Below are positions 52,523 to 61,494 of a DNA stretch of 64,000 bases, in pieces. The position numbers were made by a program, and so were the translations under genes. The notes below the pieces were generated by a model. It was not told where the DNA came from. It made no database searches and saw only the letters and a program-made list of their open reading frames with translations. The stretch's first letter is position 1, and every line of letters begins with the position of its first letter. The DNA is from Nocardioides sp. REDSEA-S33_B3 (GTDB lineage Bacteria > Actinomycetota > Actinomycetes > Propionibacteriales > Nocardioidaceae). The stretch is from positions 179,850 through 243,849 of the forward strand of contig LUPK01000032.1 of assembly GCA_001627335.1 (NCBI GenBank), in the 5' to 3' direction.

Positions 52523-53187
52523 TCCGCCTCCTGGGCCAGCGCGTTGACCGCCGAGGAGCACATCGCCGAGCCGCCGCGACGCCCGCGGACGGTCACGAAC
52601 GGGACGTCGATGCCGTGGTCGCGGCGCAGGTCCGCGAGGGCCTGCTTGGACTCCGCCGCTCCGATGAACCCGACCGGGCAGCCGACGATCGCCGCGGGAC
52701 GCGGGCCGCCGTCCACCAGCATCTCGAGCAGGTGGAACAGGGCGGTCGGGGCGTTGCCGATCGCCACCACGGCGCCCTCGAGCACCGGCTCCCACAGCGA
52801 GACCGCGGCCGCGGTGCGCGTGGTGCCCCACCGCGCCGCCAGCCCCGGGACCCGGGGGTCGGTCAGGTCGCAGCGCACCTCGTTGCCGCGCGGCAGCCGT
52901 GACGCGGTGACGCCCACGGCGACCATCCGTGCGTCGCACAGCACCGGCGCCCCGGCCTCCAGCGCCTCGCGGGCGGCCGGCACCACCTCGGGGTGGATCA
53001 CCAGGTCCGGCACCAGGTCGACCTGGCCGGACCCGTGCACCATCCGCACCGCCAGTCGCTCGGCCGACGCGGGCACCGAGGAGAGGTCGGCCTCGCGACG
53101 GATCGTGGCGAAGGAGTCGACGTAGATCGCCGGCCCGTCGGTGACGTAGTCGTAGCGACGCGCCGGGGCGCTCGGCTGCCAGGTCAT
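52519..53187 (-). CDS. cobH: Precorrin-8X methylmutase
   Basis: A 222-residue CobH: IRREADLSSVPASAERLAVRMVHGSGQVDL includes the catalytic His of the MVHGSG motif, and NAPTALFHLLEML and VGCPVGFIGAAESK are conserved. It moves the methyl group from C11 to C12 to give hydrogenobyrinic acid. The ATG overlaps the cobG stop (ATGA). Confidence 0.95.
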   Translation of the reverse strand: MTWQPSAPARRYDYVTDGPAIYVDSFATIRREADLSSVPASAERLAVRMVHGSGQVDLVPDLVIHPEVVPAAREALEAGAPVLCDARMVAVGVTASRLPRGNEVRCDLTDPRVPGLAARWGTTRTAAAVSLWEPVLEGAVVAIGNAPTALFHLLEMLVDGGPRPAAIVGCPVGFIGAAESKQALADLRRDHGIDVPFVTVRGRRGGSAMCSSAVNALAQEAE

Positions 53188-54053
53188 GCCGCACTCCCCT
53201 CGGGCAGCAGCGACTCGGGTAGCAGCACGCCGTGCCAGGGGGTCACGACCACCTCGCCGTCGGGCCACGACCCGACCGTGGTGCGGTCCAGCGCCCCACC
53301 GGGCGCGGCGACGTGGCGGCCGCCGGGCACCGGACCGTGGGGCAGCGGCGGGCACTCCCCGGGGACTCGCGCGTCGACGGGCTCGACCGGCACCAGCGGG
53401 CTGTCCAGCTCCCGCACGTGCCATGCCGCCGACGGGCCGTGACCGCGCCGGTCCAGGAACCGGGCGGCCAGCCCGACCAGCGTCTCGGCGACCTCGTCCA
53501 GGGCCACGACCGGCCCCCATCCAGAGCCGACCCGGAGCTGCGCGGCCCCGTCGTCCACCGCGACGAGGCCCAGGTCGCAGTCGCGTTCCACCAGGTCGCC
53601 ACGCCCGTCGTCGAGCACGAACAGGAACCGGCCCGGCAGGTCGGCCAGCCGGCGGTCCGCGCACAGAGCCGCGTCGAGGGCGTCGGCGACGGGTCGCAGG
53701 TCGGCCCGGCCACCCGCGTGACCGGTCTGCGGGGAGACCATCACGTTGCGGACCAGCTCGTGGCTGCGGCTGGGCACCAGGCCGGTCGCGAGCACGGCGT
53801 CGACGACCTCGGCAGCCACCGCCCCCGGCGAGAGCGGATCGGCGGGGAGGGCTCGCAGCTGCAGGTTGGCCCGTCCCGTCAGGTGCAGCCGGCCGTCGCC
53901 CCAGCGCTCGGCCACGTGGAGCAGTGCGCGGAGGCGACGTACCGCCACGCGGCCGCCCACCAGGCGGAGCCTGACCAGCAGGCCGTCGTCGGCCGGCCAG
54001 GGGCGGCAGAGCGCGGGACAGCGATCGGGACGATGACGGGACGACACGGGCAC
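53184..54053 (-). CDS. cobG: Precorrin-3B synthase CobG, C-terminally short
   Basis: The 289-residue protein matches the nitrite/sulphite-reductase-like first two thirds of CobG: RLHLTGRANLQLRAL, LVRNVMVSPQTG, LPGRFLFVLDDGRGDL and VVVTPWHGVLLPES. Known CobG proteins continue with about 80-100 residues bearing two paired cysteine motifs (C-x5-C and C-x3-C types) that hold a 4Fe-4S cluster; these are absent, and the frame ends in a clean ATGA overlap with cobH. CobG adds the C20 hydroxyl and lactone using O2. Activity without the cluster is doubtful or needs another protein. GTG start; a cobalamin riboswitch lies upstream. Confidence 0.82.
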   Translation of the reverse strand: MPVSSRHRPDRCPALCRPWPADDGLLVRLRLVGGRVAVRRLRALLHVAERWGDGRLHLTGRANLQLRALPADPLSPGAVAAEVVDAVLATGLVPSRSHELVRNVMVSPQTGHAGGRADLRPVADALDAALCADRRLADLPGRFLFVLDDGRGDLVERDCDLGLVAVDDGAAQLRVGSGWGPVVALDEVAETLVGLAARFLDRRGHGPSAAWHVRELDSPLVPVEPVDARVPGECPPLPHGPVPGGRHVAAPGGALDRTTVGSWPDGEVVVTPWHGVLLPESLLPEGSAA

Positions 54054-54121
54054 CGGGCCAGCTCCTTCGAGGTCCGGGCTCGTGCGCGGAGCCCGACTGC
54101 GACCTCACGGCGGCTGCCGCA

Positions 54122-54290
54122 AGGGCCAGCAGGTCTTCGGACTCGGGTTCACTCGGCACCGGGCGCCTTCCCAGCGGCTCACCTCTCCCGAGGATCCCCG
54201 CCAGTGGCGTGCTGCCCGGCCCGTCACCCACACCGCTGCGCGTCAGTCCCGGATTCTCACCGGGTTCCCAGTGACTGGCCCGAGGACCGT
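54122..54290 (-). promoter_or_regulatory. Cobalamin riboswitch before cobG-cobH-cobIJ-cobM
   Basis: On the minus strand GGGAACCCGGTGAGAATCCGG, then GCGCAGCGGTGTGGGTGACGG in part, a long variable arm, and GAGTCCGAAGACCTGCTGG. GGGCCAG (54276-54282) can pair with CTGGCCC (54123-54129) as the closing stem. It occupies most of the 457-bp gene-free gap together with the plus-strand riboswitch. Confidence 0.9.
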
Positions 54291-54305
54291 ACCAACACCC
54301 GGAGG

Positions 54306-54325
54306 CGGACGGTCGTTCCCGTCCG
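54306..54325. other. Hairpin between two divergent riboswitches
   Basis: CGGACGG (54306-54312) pairs with CCGTCCG (54319-54325) around a six-base loop. It lies between the two divergent riboswitches, where promoters for both must be, so it may be an operator rather than a terminator. Confidence 0.35.
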
Positions 54326-54342
54326 AGCAGCGATGCCCTAGT

Positions 54343-54462
54343 GTTCGGCGAGCGGGCGTGAGGAAGCCGGTGGGAATCCGGCGCAGTCGCGCTACTGTGA
54401 CCGCCCTCCGCGAGTCGTCGTACGACGGTGAGTCGGTGGGTGGAAGTCAGACCCGACCGTCC
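54343..54462 (+). promoter_or_regulatory. Cobalamin riboswitch before cbtB-cbtA
   Basis: GAGGAAGCCGGTGGGAATCC (54359-54378), GCGCAGTCGCGCTACTGTGA (54381-54400) and GGAAGTCAGACCCGACCG near 54442-54459 are the conserved blocks. Downstream CAGGGA (54481-54486) pairs with TCCCTG (54495-54500) directly before the GAGGAGG ribosome site of cbtB, a possible expression platform. Confidence 0.9.
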
Positions 54463-54510
54463 GCTTCCATCCACATCGACCAGGGACGCAGTCATCCCTG
54501 AGGAGGACTC

Positions 54511-54738
54511 ATGTCGCAGTCTGCCCTGCCCATCTCGCCCGCCGCCCCGCTGTCGGACGGGCTCGCCCCCGTCTCGCTGCGTGAGCTCGCCCCATGGACG
54601 CTCTTCCTCGGGACCCTCGGCCTGCTCCTGCTCTTCTTCGTCGGGGTCGACCAGGGCGCCGTGTCGGTGCCGTCGGGCTCGTTCGTCCACGAGCTGACGC
54701 ACGACGGCCGCCACCTGCTCGGCTACCCGTGCCACTGA
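54511..54738 (+). CDS. cbtB: Cobalt transporter subunit CbtB
   Basis: A 75-residue protein with one membrane segment (about 28-46, WTLFLGTLGLLLLFFVGVDQ) and the histidine-bearing C-terminus HELTHDGRHLLGYPCH typical of CbtB, which binds cobalt. It works with CbtA in cobalt uptake. GAGGAGG precedes the ATG, and the cobalamin riboswitch controls the unit. Confidence 0.95.
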   Translation: MSQSALPISPAAPLSDGLAPVSLRELAPWTLFLGTLGLLLLFFVGVDQGAVSVPSGSFVHELTHDGRHLLGYPCH

Positions 54739-54746
54739 GGGCGACC

Positions 54747-55523
54747 GTGCACGCCCGCGCCCTCCTCGTCCGAGGACTGCTCGCCGGCCTGCTGGCCGGC
54801 CTCGTCACGTTCGCCGTCGCCCACCAGGTGGGCGAGCCCCCCGTGGAGCAGGCGATCGCCCTGGAGTCCACCGCGCCCGCCGACCACGAGCACGCCGAGG
54901 GCAGCGCCGCCCACTCCCACGCCGAGGAGGACGCGGTCGTCAGCCGCACCGTCCAGCGCACCGTCGGCCTGTGGCTGTCCACGGTGCTGGTCGGCATCGC
55001 CCTCGGCGGCCTGGTCGGTCTCGCAGCGGCGTACGCCGTCGGTCGCCTCGGCTCCCTCTCCCCGGCCCAGTCCACGGCGGTGGTGGGCCTGGTCGGCTTC
55101 GTCTCCTTCGCGCTCGTGCCGTTCTGGAAGTACCCCGCCAACCCGCCGGCGGTCGGCTCGGGCGAGACGATCGGTGAGCGGACCGCGGCGTACTTCGGCT
55201 TCGCGGGCCTCTCGGTGGTGCTCGCCGTCCTGGCCGTGGTGGTCGCGGTCCGGGCGTCGCGGCGCGTGGGCGGGTACGTCGCGTCGGTGGCCGCGGTGGT
55301 CGGGTACCTCACCCTCGTCGTCGGCGCGGGCCTGCTGCTGCCGGCGGGTGCCGACGTGGACGGGTTCCCGGCGGCCACGCTGTGGGAGTTCCGCACCGCC
55401 TCGCTCGTGGTGCAGGCGACGCTGTGGGCCGTGCTCGGGGTGGTGCTGACCGGGCTGGTGGGTCGCCTGGCCGCCGACGCACGGCGCGACCTGGCCCGCC
55501 GCACGCTGGCGGTCTCGCTGTGA
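54747..55523 (+). CDS. cbtA: Cobalt transporter subunit CbtA
   Basis: A 258-residue membrane protein with about six hydrophobic segments. LLVRGLLAGLLAGLVTFAVA opens the family, GEPPVEQAIALE follows, and a His-rich loop (DHEHAEGSAAHSHAEE) may bind cobalt. FWKYPANPPAVG is conserved. GTG at 54747 is preferred since GAGGGCG lies before it; GTG at 54729 overlaps cbtB. Its stop overlaps the cobT start. Confidence 0.93.
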   Translation: MHARALLVRGLLAGLLAGLVTFAVAHQVGEPPVEQAIALESTAPADHEHAEGSAAHSHAEEDAVVSRTVQRTVGLWLSTVLVGIALGGLVGLAAAYAVGRLGSLSPAQSTAVVGLVGFVSFALVPFWKYPANPPAVGSGETIGERTAAYFGFAGLSVVLAVLAVVVAVRASRRVGGYVASVAAVVGYLTLVVGAGLLLPAGADVDGFPAATLWEFRTASLVVQATLWAVLGVVLTGLVGRLAADARRDLARRTLAVSL

Positions 55524-56554
55524 GCGTGGTTCCGCCCGATCCCGGCGCACGCGCAGCGGCCGCCGGACGACTGGCCGCCCTGGCGGTCCCGGCCGGGGCG
55601 CTGGGCCGGCTGGGCGACCTCGCGGTCTGGCTCTGCGCGACCACGGGCCAGGTGCCGCCCCCGGACCTGCGCCGCACCGGCGAGGTGCGTCTGGTGGTCT
55701 TCGCCGGCGACCACGGGGTCGCGGCGCACGGCGTCTCGGCCTACCCGGCCTCGGTGACGCCGGCGATGGTCCGCGCGGTCGCCGCGGGCCGGGCCGGGGT
55801 CTCAGCCCTGGCCGCCGCACACGGCGTGAGCGTGCGGGTCCTCGACGTCGCCGTCGACGACGACCTCGCCGACCTGCCCGGCTCCGTGACCGCCCGCAGC
55901 GTCGGGCGCGGTTCGGGCGCCATCCACGTCGAGGACGCGCTGCCCGACGAGACCGTCCGGGCGGCCCTCGCGCTGGGTCGCGACGTCGCCCGGGAGGAGG
56001 TCGCGAGCGGTGGACGGTTGCTGCTCGGTGGCGACCTGGGCATCGGCAACACGACGCCCGCCGCGGCCCTGGTGGCCGCGACGCTGGGCCTGCCCGCCGA
56101 GGAGGTCGTGGGACGCGGCACCGGGGTCGACGACGCGGGGCTGGCGCGCAAGAGCGAGGTGGTGAGGACCGCGCTCGACCGGTCCCGCGGCCGCCACGAC
56201 GACCCGGTGGAGTGCCTGGCCGCCCTGGGCTCGGCGGACCTCGCGGCGACCACCGGCTACCTCGCCGAGGCCGCGGTCCTCGGCGTGCCGGTGCTCCTGG
56301 ACGGACTGATGTCGGTGGCCTGCGCACTGCTCGCCGACCGGCTGGCCCCGGGGGCTGCGCAGTGGTTCGCCGCCGGCCACCGCTCCACCGAGCCGGCCCA
56401 GTCACTGGCCCTGGAGAAGCTCGGCCTGGAGCCCCTGCTCGACCTGGGGCTGCGTCTCGGGGAGGGCAGCGGCGCGGTCGCGGCGGTGCCGCTCGTCCGG
56501 TCGGCCGCGGCCCTGCTGCGCGACACCGCCCTGCTCAGCGAGGTCCTGCCCTGA
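55520..56554 (+). CDS. cobT: Nicotinate-nucleotide-dimethylbenzimidazole phosphoribosyltransferase
   Basis: A 344-residue CobT/CobU-type enzyme: FAGDHGVAAHGVSAYPASVTPAMV near the start, GGDLGIGNTTPAAAL in the middle, and the catalytic Glu in the C-terminal FAAGHRSTEPAQSLALEKLG. It makes alpha-ribazole phosphate from DMB and nicotinate mononucleotide. The GTG start overlaps the cbtA stop (GTGA); a second GTG six bases on is possible. Confidence 0.94.
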   Translation: MSVVPPDPGARAAAAGRLAALAVPAGALGRLGDLAVWLCATTGQVPPPDLRRTGEVRLVVFAGDHGVAAHGVSAYPASVTPAMVRAVAAGRAGVSALAAAHGVSVRVLDVAVDDDLADLPGSVTARSVGRGSGAIHVEDALPDETVRAALALGRDVAREEVASGGRLLLGGDLGIGNTTPAAALVAATLGLPAEEVVGRGTGVDDAGLARKSEVVRTALDRSRGRHDDPVECLAALGSADLAATTGYLAEAAVLGVPVLLDGLMSVACALLADRLAPGAAQWFAAGHRSTEPAQSLALEKLGLEPLLDLGLRLGEGSGAVAAVPLVRSAAALLRDTALLSEVLP

Positions 56555-56589
56555 GCCGTCGCCCGGCGGGCTGGCCGGACGCGCTCCTG

Positions 56590-57333
56590 ATGGCGGCCGG
56601 CACCCTGACCGTCCTGCGGCTGCCGCCACCGCGACGGGTCGACCCTCAGGTGGCGGGGCGGGCCATGCTGCTCGCTCCCCTGGCGGTGCTGCCGCTCGGC
56701 GCGGCCGTCACCGGCCTGCTGCTGGTGACGGCCGAGACCGGCGTACCGCCGCTGGCGCGGGGACTGATGGCCGTCGCGCTGCTCGCGCTGGGCACCCGCG
56801 CCCTGCACTGGGACGGTCTCTCCGACGTCGCCGACGGGCTCACCGCCTCCTACGACCCGCAGCGCTCGCTCACGGTGATGCGCACCGGGACGTCGGGCCC
56901 GGCGGGCACGCTGGCCGTGGTGCTGGTCGCGGGGCTGCAGGCCGCGGGGTTCGCGGCGCTGTCCGGCTCCCCGGCGGGCTGCGTGCTGGCGGGGGCGTGC
57001 GTGCTCGGCTCCCGGGTGTCGCTCGCGACCTGCTGCGCCCGTCCCGTCCCTCCGGCGCGCCCCGAGGGCCTGGGCGCGACGGTCGCCGGGACCGTGCCGG
57101 TGCTCGCCGCCGCGCTCGCGTGGCTGGCCCTCGCCGGAGCCCTCGCCGGGCTGCTGGCCGTGCTGCCGGTCCAGCGCGCGCCGTGGCACGCGCTGGTGCC
57201 GGTCGTCCTCGCGGTCGTCCTGTCCCTGCTCCTCGTGCGCCGCTGCACCAGCCGCCTCGGCGGTGTCACCGGGGACGTCCTCGGCGCCGGCGTCGAGGCC
57301 TCCCTCGCCGTCCTGCTGCTGGCCCTGACATGA
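56590..57333 (+). CDS. cobS: Adenosylcobinamide-GDP ribazoletransferase (cobalamin synthase)
   Basis: A 247-residue membrane enzyme with six or more hydrophobic segments. LHWDGLSDVADGLTASYDPQR carries the conserved Asp residues for Mg2+, MRTGTSGPAG the next block, and RFGGVTGDVLGA-like RLGGVTGDVLGAGVE ends the protein. It joins the activated corrin to alpha-ribazole. ATG at 56590 gives the usual length; a CTG overlapping the cobT stop at 56551 would add 13 residues. Confidence 0.92.
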   Translation: MAAGTLTVLRLPPPRRVDPQVAGRAMLLAPLAVLPLGAAVTGLLLVTAETGVPPLARGLMAVALLALGTRALHWDGLSDVADGLTASYDPQRSLTVMRTGTSGPAGTLAVVLVAGLQAAGFAALSGSPAGCVLAGACVLGSRVSLATCCARPVPPARPEGLGATVAGTVPVLAAALAWLALAGALAGLLAVLPVQRAPWHALVPVVLAVVLSLLLVRRCTSRLGGVTGDVLGAGVEASLAVLLLALT

Positions 57334-57377
57334 GCCGAGACGTCACCCACGCACGGCCGAGGCGTCACTCGCGCACG
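57334..57377 (+). repeat. Intergenic direct repeat, 22-bp period, directly after the cobS stop
   Basis: CGTCACCCACGCACGGCC (57341) and CGTCACTCGCGCACGGCC (57363) are tandem copies 22 bp apart. The block begins GCCGAGACGTCAC at the base after the stop codon, the same 13 bases found after the reductase gene at 8883 on the other strand. It fills the gap before convergent cobU. Confidence 0.7.
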
Positions 57378-57386
57378 GCCTCGGGT

Positions 57387-57926
57387 TCAGAGGACCAGGA
57401 CCCGACCGGCGATCACGAGGTGCACCTCGTCGCAGGCGGCGCCGAGCTGCTGGTTGACCGCCCCGAGGAGGTCGCGGAAGACGCGGCCGGAGCGATGCGC
57501 GGGCACGACGCCGAGGCCCACCTCGTTGGTCACGAGCACGACGTCGCGATCGGTGGCGGCCAGCGCCGCGACCACGTCGTCGGTACGCCGGGCGACCAGC
57601 TCCTCGAGCTGATCGGCCGTCCGGTCCCAGGCCCGCTCCTCGTCCAGCACCGCGGTCAGCCAGGTGCCCAGGCAGTCGACCAGGACGGGTCCGTCACCGG
57701 CTCGGACGGCGCTCGCCAGGTCCCGCGTCTCGGCCGTGGCCCAGCTCTCCGGGCGCCGCGACCGGTGCGCGGCCACGCGGGCGGCCCAGTCGGGGTCCAT
57801 GTCCTCGTCGGTGGTCGGGCCCGGTGCGACGTACGTCGCCGCTCCCCCGTCGGCCGCCTCGCGCACCAGCTCCTCGGCGTGCCGCGACTTGCCCGACCGC
57901 ACGCCGCCGGTGACCAACACCTTCAC
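57387..57926 (-). CDS. cobU: Adenosylcobinamide kinase / guanylyltransferase
   Basis: A 179-residue CobU/CobP: VLVTGGVRSGKSRHAEELV is the P-loop, VDCLGTWLTAVL and VLVTNEVGLGVVPAHRSGRVFRD are conserved. It phosphorylates adenosylcobinamide and transfers GMP. GTG start, 20 bp from the divergent cobD. Confidence 0.94.
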   Translation of the reverse strand: MKVLVTGGVRSGKSRHAEELVREAADGGAATYVAPGPTTDEDMDPDWAARVAAHRSRRPESWATAETRDLASAVRAGDGPVLVDCLGTWLTAVLDEERAWDRTADQLEELVARRTDDVVAALAATDRDVVLVTNEVGLGVVPAHRSGRVFRDLLGAVNQQLGAACDEVHLVIAGRVLVL

Positions 57927-57946
57927 GTCTCGCCTCCGGGACCTCG

Positions 57947-58891
57947 ATGAGCGCGCGGGCGCTCGGGCTGCTGCTCGGCTACGCCGCCGACCGGGTCTGG
58001 GCCGACCCGGTGCGCCACCACCCTGTCGCATGGTTCGGCACCGTCGCGAGTCGGCTCGAGCAGCGGGTGTGGCGCGACGACCGCCTCGCAGGGACGGCGT
58101 ACGCCGCTGTCCTGGTCGGTGGGGTGGTCCTGCCCGCCGCCGGGGTGGAGCGCCGGGCCGGCCCGGCGACCCGGGTCGTGACGACCGCCGCTGCCACCTG
58201 GCTGGTGCTGGGGGGCACGAGCCTGGACCGGGAGGCGGCTGCGGTGCAGGCGCGCCTGGAGGTCGGCGACCTGCCCGGCGCACGGGCGCAGGTCGGCCGC
58301 ATCGTCGGTCGGTCGACCGCGGACCTCGACGCCGCCGGGGTGGCCCGCGCCGCCGTGGAGTCGGTCGCCGAGAACACCTCCGACGCCGTGGTGGGAGCCC
58401 TGGTCTGGGGTGCCGTCGCCGGTCTCCCGGGTCTGCTCGGCTTCCGGGCCGCCAACACCCTCGACGCCATGGTCGGGCACCGCACCGCACGGCACGACCG
58501 CTTCGGCTGGGCCGGCGCCCGGATCGACGACGTGCTGGGTCTGCCCGGTGCGCGCCTCACCGCAGCGTTGGCCGCAGCAGCGGGACCGGACCACGCCGGC
58601 GCGCTCCGCGCCTGGTGCCGGGACGCGGGCGCGCACCCCAGCCCCAACGCCGGCCCGGTGGAGGCCGCGTTCGCCGGCGCCCTCGGAGTCACCCTGGGCG
58701 GGCCGACCACCTACGGCGACCGCACCGAGGACCGCCCGCGCCTCGGCGACGGGGCCGCCCCCACCGCTCACGACGTCACCCGCGCCCGACGGCTCGCCGC
58801 GCGCGTCGGCCTCGGGGCCGCTGTCGTCTCCGCCCTCATCGCCGTGCGAGCACCCACGCAGCCGCTGCCCCCACGTCGTCCACGACGCTGA
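57947..58891 (+). CDS. cobD: Adenosylcobinamide-phosphate synthase CobD/CbiB
   Basis: A 314-residue membrane protein: [24 protein letters not shown] opens the family and [35 protein letters not shown] and [16 protein letters not shown] are its conserved blocks. It attaches aminopropanol phosphate to adenosylcobyric acid. Its end overlaps the end of convergent cobK by 56 bases. Confidence 0.94.
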   Translation: MSARALGLLLGYAADRVWADPVRHHPVAWFGTVASRLEQRVWRDDRLAGTAYAAVLVGGVVLPAAGVERRAGPATRVVTTAAATWLVLGGTSLDREAAAVQARLEVGDLPGARAQVGRIVGRSTADLDAAGVARAAVESVAENTSDAVVGALVWGAVAGLPGLLGFRAANTLDAMVGHRTARHDRFGWAGARIDDVLGLPGARLTAALAAAAGPDHAGALRAWCRDAGAHPSPNAGPVEAAFAGALGVTLGGPTTYGDRTEDRPRLGDGAAPTAHDVTRARRLAARVGLGAAVVSALIAVRAPTQPLPPRRPRR

Positions 58892-59558
58892 CCCCGGCCG
58901 GCGGATCCGGTCGGGACACGACGACGCACGGCACGCCCAGCTCGGCGGCCGCCGCCATCTTCGGCCAGGTGTGCATCCCGCCGGAGTCCTTGGTCACCAG
59001 CACGTCCGCGGCGTGCTCGCGCATCAGCGCGCGCTCGTCGGCCAGGTGGTAGGGGCCGCGGTCGAGCAGCAGCCGCCACGACGGGGGCAACGCGACCTCG
59101 GGGTCGTCGACGACGCGCGCCAGCACGGGCCGGTCCGCCAGCGGTCCGGTGAAGCTGCCGAGGTGCTGGCGCCCCACCGTGAGGAACGGTCGCTCCCCCA
59201 GCTCCGCTGCGCGCGCTGCCGCCTCGACGTGGTCCGCGACCCGGTGCCAGCCACCGCCGGGATCCTCCCACCCGGAACGCGCCAGTCGGAGCAGACGGTC
59301 GTGCGGCACGGCGAGGGCGGCGTGCGCGGAGATGGTCGCGGCGAAGGGGTGGGTCGCGTCGACGACGGCGTCGAACCCCGCGGCGTACGCCGCCAGCCCG
59401 GCCACCCCGCCGAAGCCCCCGATGCGCACCGACCCGACCGGCAGGCGCGGACGCGCGACCCGGCCGGCCAGCGACGTCTCGACCTCGACCCCCGACCCGT
59501 CCAGCTGCTCGGCCAGCGCGCGGGCCTCGGCCGTGCCGCCGAGCAGCAGCACCCTCAT
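58836..59558 (-). CDS. cobK: Precorrin-6A reductase
   Basis: A 240-residue Cob[40 protein letters not shown], and [20 protein letters not shown] are conserved. It reduces precorrin-6A with NADPH. The ATG overlaps the cobQ stop (ATGA). It is last in the cobN-F-fdx-ligT-cobQ-cobK chain. Confidence 0.94.
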   Translation of the reverse strand: MRVLLLGGTAEARALAEQLDGSGVEVETSLAGRVARPRLPVGSVRIGGFGGVAGLAAYAAGFDAVVDATHPFAATISAHAALAVPHDRLLRLARSGWEDPGGGWHRVADHVEAAARAAELGERPFLTVGRQHLGSFTGPLADRPVLARVVDDPEVALPPSWRLLLDRGPYHLADERALMREHAADVLVTKDSGGMHTWPKMAAAAELGVPCVVVSRPDPPAGVSVVDDVGAAAAWVLARR

Positions 59559-60949
59559 GGGCGCGCCGCCAGCGCCAGCAGGGCATCGACGTCCAGGTGC
59601 TCCTCGACCAGGTCGCCCAGCAGGTCGAGCCGGCGCTCGCGGGCGGCCGGGAACGACGCCTGCGAGCGCACCCCCAGGGCGGTGGCGAGGTAGGACGCGC
59701 GGACGGTGTCGTCCTCGAGGGCGCCGTGGACCATCGTCCCGGTCACCGACCCGGACTCCAGTGCCCCGGTCACCCGCCCGTGGTGGATCTCGTAGCCGGC
59801 CGGGTCGTGCCGGCGGAGCACCTTCTCGGTCCCGAAGACCGTCTCCAGGTCGAGCAGGCCGAGTCCCTCCGCCACGGCCCCGCGGTCCCCCTCGACGCCG
59901 TCGGGGTCGCTCACCGTCCTGCCCAGCACCTGGCAGCCGCCGCAGATGCCCAGCACCGCTCGCCCGCGCGCGGCGTGGTCGAGGACCGCCCGGTCCAGGC
60001 CGCGCGACCGCATCCACGCCAGGTCGGCCAGGGTGGCGCGGGTGCCGGGCAGCACCACCAGGTCGGCGTCGCCGAGGTCGCGCGCGGACGAGGCGAAGAC
60101 GACGTCCAGGTCGGGCTCGAGCCCGAGGGCGTCGACGTCGGTGAAGTTGGAGATCCGGGGGAACCGGACGACCGCGACCCGCGCGCCCGCCCCCGACGAC
60201 GTCCTGCCCTCGAGGTCGAGGGCGTCCTCGGAGTCCAGCCACACGTCGGGACGCCACGGCAGCACCCCGTGGACGGGGAGGGACGTGCGGCGCTCGAGCT
60301 CGACCAGCCCCGGCCGCAACAGCCCCACGTCGCCACGGAACTTGTTCACCACCCAGCCCGCGAGCAGCGCCCGGTCCTCGGGGTCGAGCAGCTCGCGGGT
60401 GCCGACGAAGGCCGCGAACACCCCGCCGCGGTCGATGTCGCCGACCACCACGGTCGGCAGGCCGAACGCGCGTGCCAGCCCCATGTTCACGTAGTCGCCC
60501 GCCCGCAGGTTGACCTCCGCCGGGCTGCCGGCGCCCTCGGCGACGACGACCTCGTGGCGCGAGGCCAGGTCGGCGTACGCCGCGTGCGCCGCCTCAGCCA
60601 GGTGCCGCCGCCCCTGCTCCCAGTCCTCGGAGGAGACCGTGCCGCCGGGGCGGCCCATGACGACGACGTGGCTGCGGCGCTCCCCGCCGGGCTTGAGCAG
60701 GACCGGGTTCATCGCGACCTCGGGCTCGGCGCGGGCCGCCAGCGCCTGGGTCCACTGGGCCCGCCCGATCTCGGCGCCGAGCCCGTCGGGTCCGTCGGGC
60801 CCGTCGACCACCATCGAGTTGTTCGACATGTTCTGCGCCTTGTACGGCGCGACCCGCACCCCCCGGCGCGCGAACGCGCGGCACAGCCCGGTCACGACCA
60901 GGCTCTTCCCGGCGTCCGAGGTCGTGCCCGCGACCAGCAACCCGCTCAT
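59555..60949 (-). CDS. cobQ: Adenosylcobyric acid synthase
   Basis: A 464-residue amidotransferase. The N-terminal ATPase domain has [20 protein letters not shown] and NMSNNSMV; the C-terminal glutaminase has the nucleophile cysteine in [14 protein letters not shown] and YEIHHGRV. It amidates the four remaining side chains. ATG at 60949 gives the conserved MSGLLVAG start and overlaps the ligT stop by four bases. Confidence 0.95.
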   Translation of the reverse strand: MSGLLVAGTTSDAGKSLVVTGLCRAFARRGVRVAPYKAQNMSNNSMVVDGPDGPDGLGAEIGRAQWTQALAARAEPEVAMNPVLLKPGGERRSHVVVMGRPGGTVSSEDWEQGRRHLAEAAHAAYADLASRHEVVVAEGAGSPAEVNLRAGDYVNMGLARAFGLPTVVVGDIDRGGVFAAFVGTRELLDPEDRALLAGWVVNKFRGDVGLLRPGLVELERRTSLPVHGVLPWRPDVWLDSEDALDLEGRTSSGAGARVAVVRFPRISNFTDVDALGLEPDLDVVFASSARDLGDADLVVLPGTRATLADLAWMRSRGLDRAVLDHAARGRAVLGICGGCQVLGRTVSDPDGVEGDRGAVAEGLGLLDLETVFGTEKVLRRHDPAGYEIHHGRVTGALESGSVTGTMVHGALEDDTVRASYLATALGVRSQASFPAARERRLDLLGDLVEEHLDVDALLALAARP

Positions 60950-61494
60950 GCGGGTGCCACCGAGCCGATCCCGGTGCGGGACAGCTCCCAGGTGTGCATC
61001 CGACGGCACGCGTGGTTGCCCCACCACTGCAGGTCCACGCGGTCGACGACCAGCTGGGCGGGCAACGCGTCCCCCAGCGACTCGCGCACCGACGCCGTGG
61101 TGACGTCCGGCCCGAGCCGGTCCAGGGTCACGTGCGGGGTCGGGTCGGCGTACCTCCCCCGGTAGGGGACGTACGCCGGGAAGGCCCGGGCCAGCGCCGC
61201 CGTCAGTGCCCGCAGCGGCTCGTCGGGCACCGGGACCGCGTGCACCAGGCCGTCGGGGAACACCGCGAGGGCAGCCAGCCCGACGGTGAACGCCTCGACC
61301 CCGGCGAGCACCCGCTCGACCCGTCGCAGGTCCGCAGCCGTGGGGCGCTCGACCCAGGGGGCGAGCAGCGTGAGGTGCGCGTGGGCGAAGCCGGGGTCGG
61401 TGGAGACGAAGCTGGGGTCGTAGTGCGCCGTCCGCTCACGCACCCAGTCCTCCAGGGCCGGGACCGGGACGGCGAGACAGGTGTGTCCGCTCAT
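60946..61494 (-). CDS. 2'-5' RNA ligase / 2H phosphoesterase family protein
   Basis: A 182-residue 2H-phosphoesterase. The two H-x-T motifs are HAHLTLL (His-Leu-Thr) and PTPHVTLD (His-Val-Thr). Such proteins open 2',3'-cyclic phosphates or ligate 2'-5' RNA. No cobalamin role is known, but both ends overlap its cob-operon neighbours by four bases, so it is made with them. Confidence 0.85.
   Translation of the reverse strand: MSGHTCLAVPVPALEDWVRERTAHYDPSFVSTDPGFAHAHLTLLAPWVERPTAADLRRVERVLAGVEAFTVGLAALAVFPDGLVHAVPVPDEPLRALTAALARAFPAYVPYRGRYADPTPHVTLDRLGPDVTTASVRESLGDALPAQLVVDRVDLQWWGNHACRRMHTWELSRTGIGSVAPA

Noticed and set aside
53100..53200. Frameshift that would restore the CobG C-terminus
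   Set aside because: cobH starts directly with ATGA coupling and its N-terminus is intact; no frame shows the cysteine motifs.
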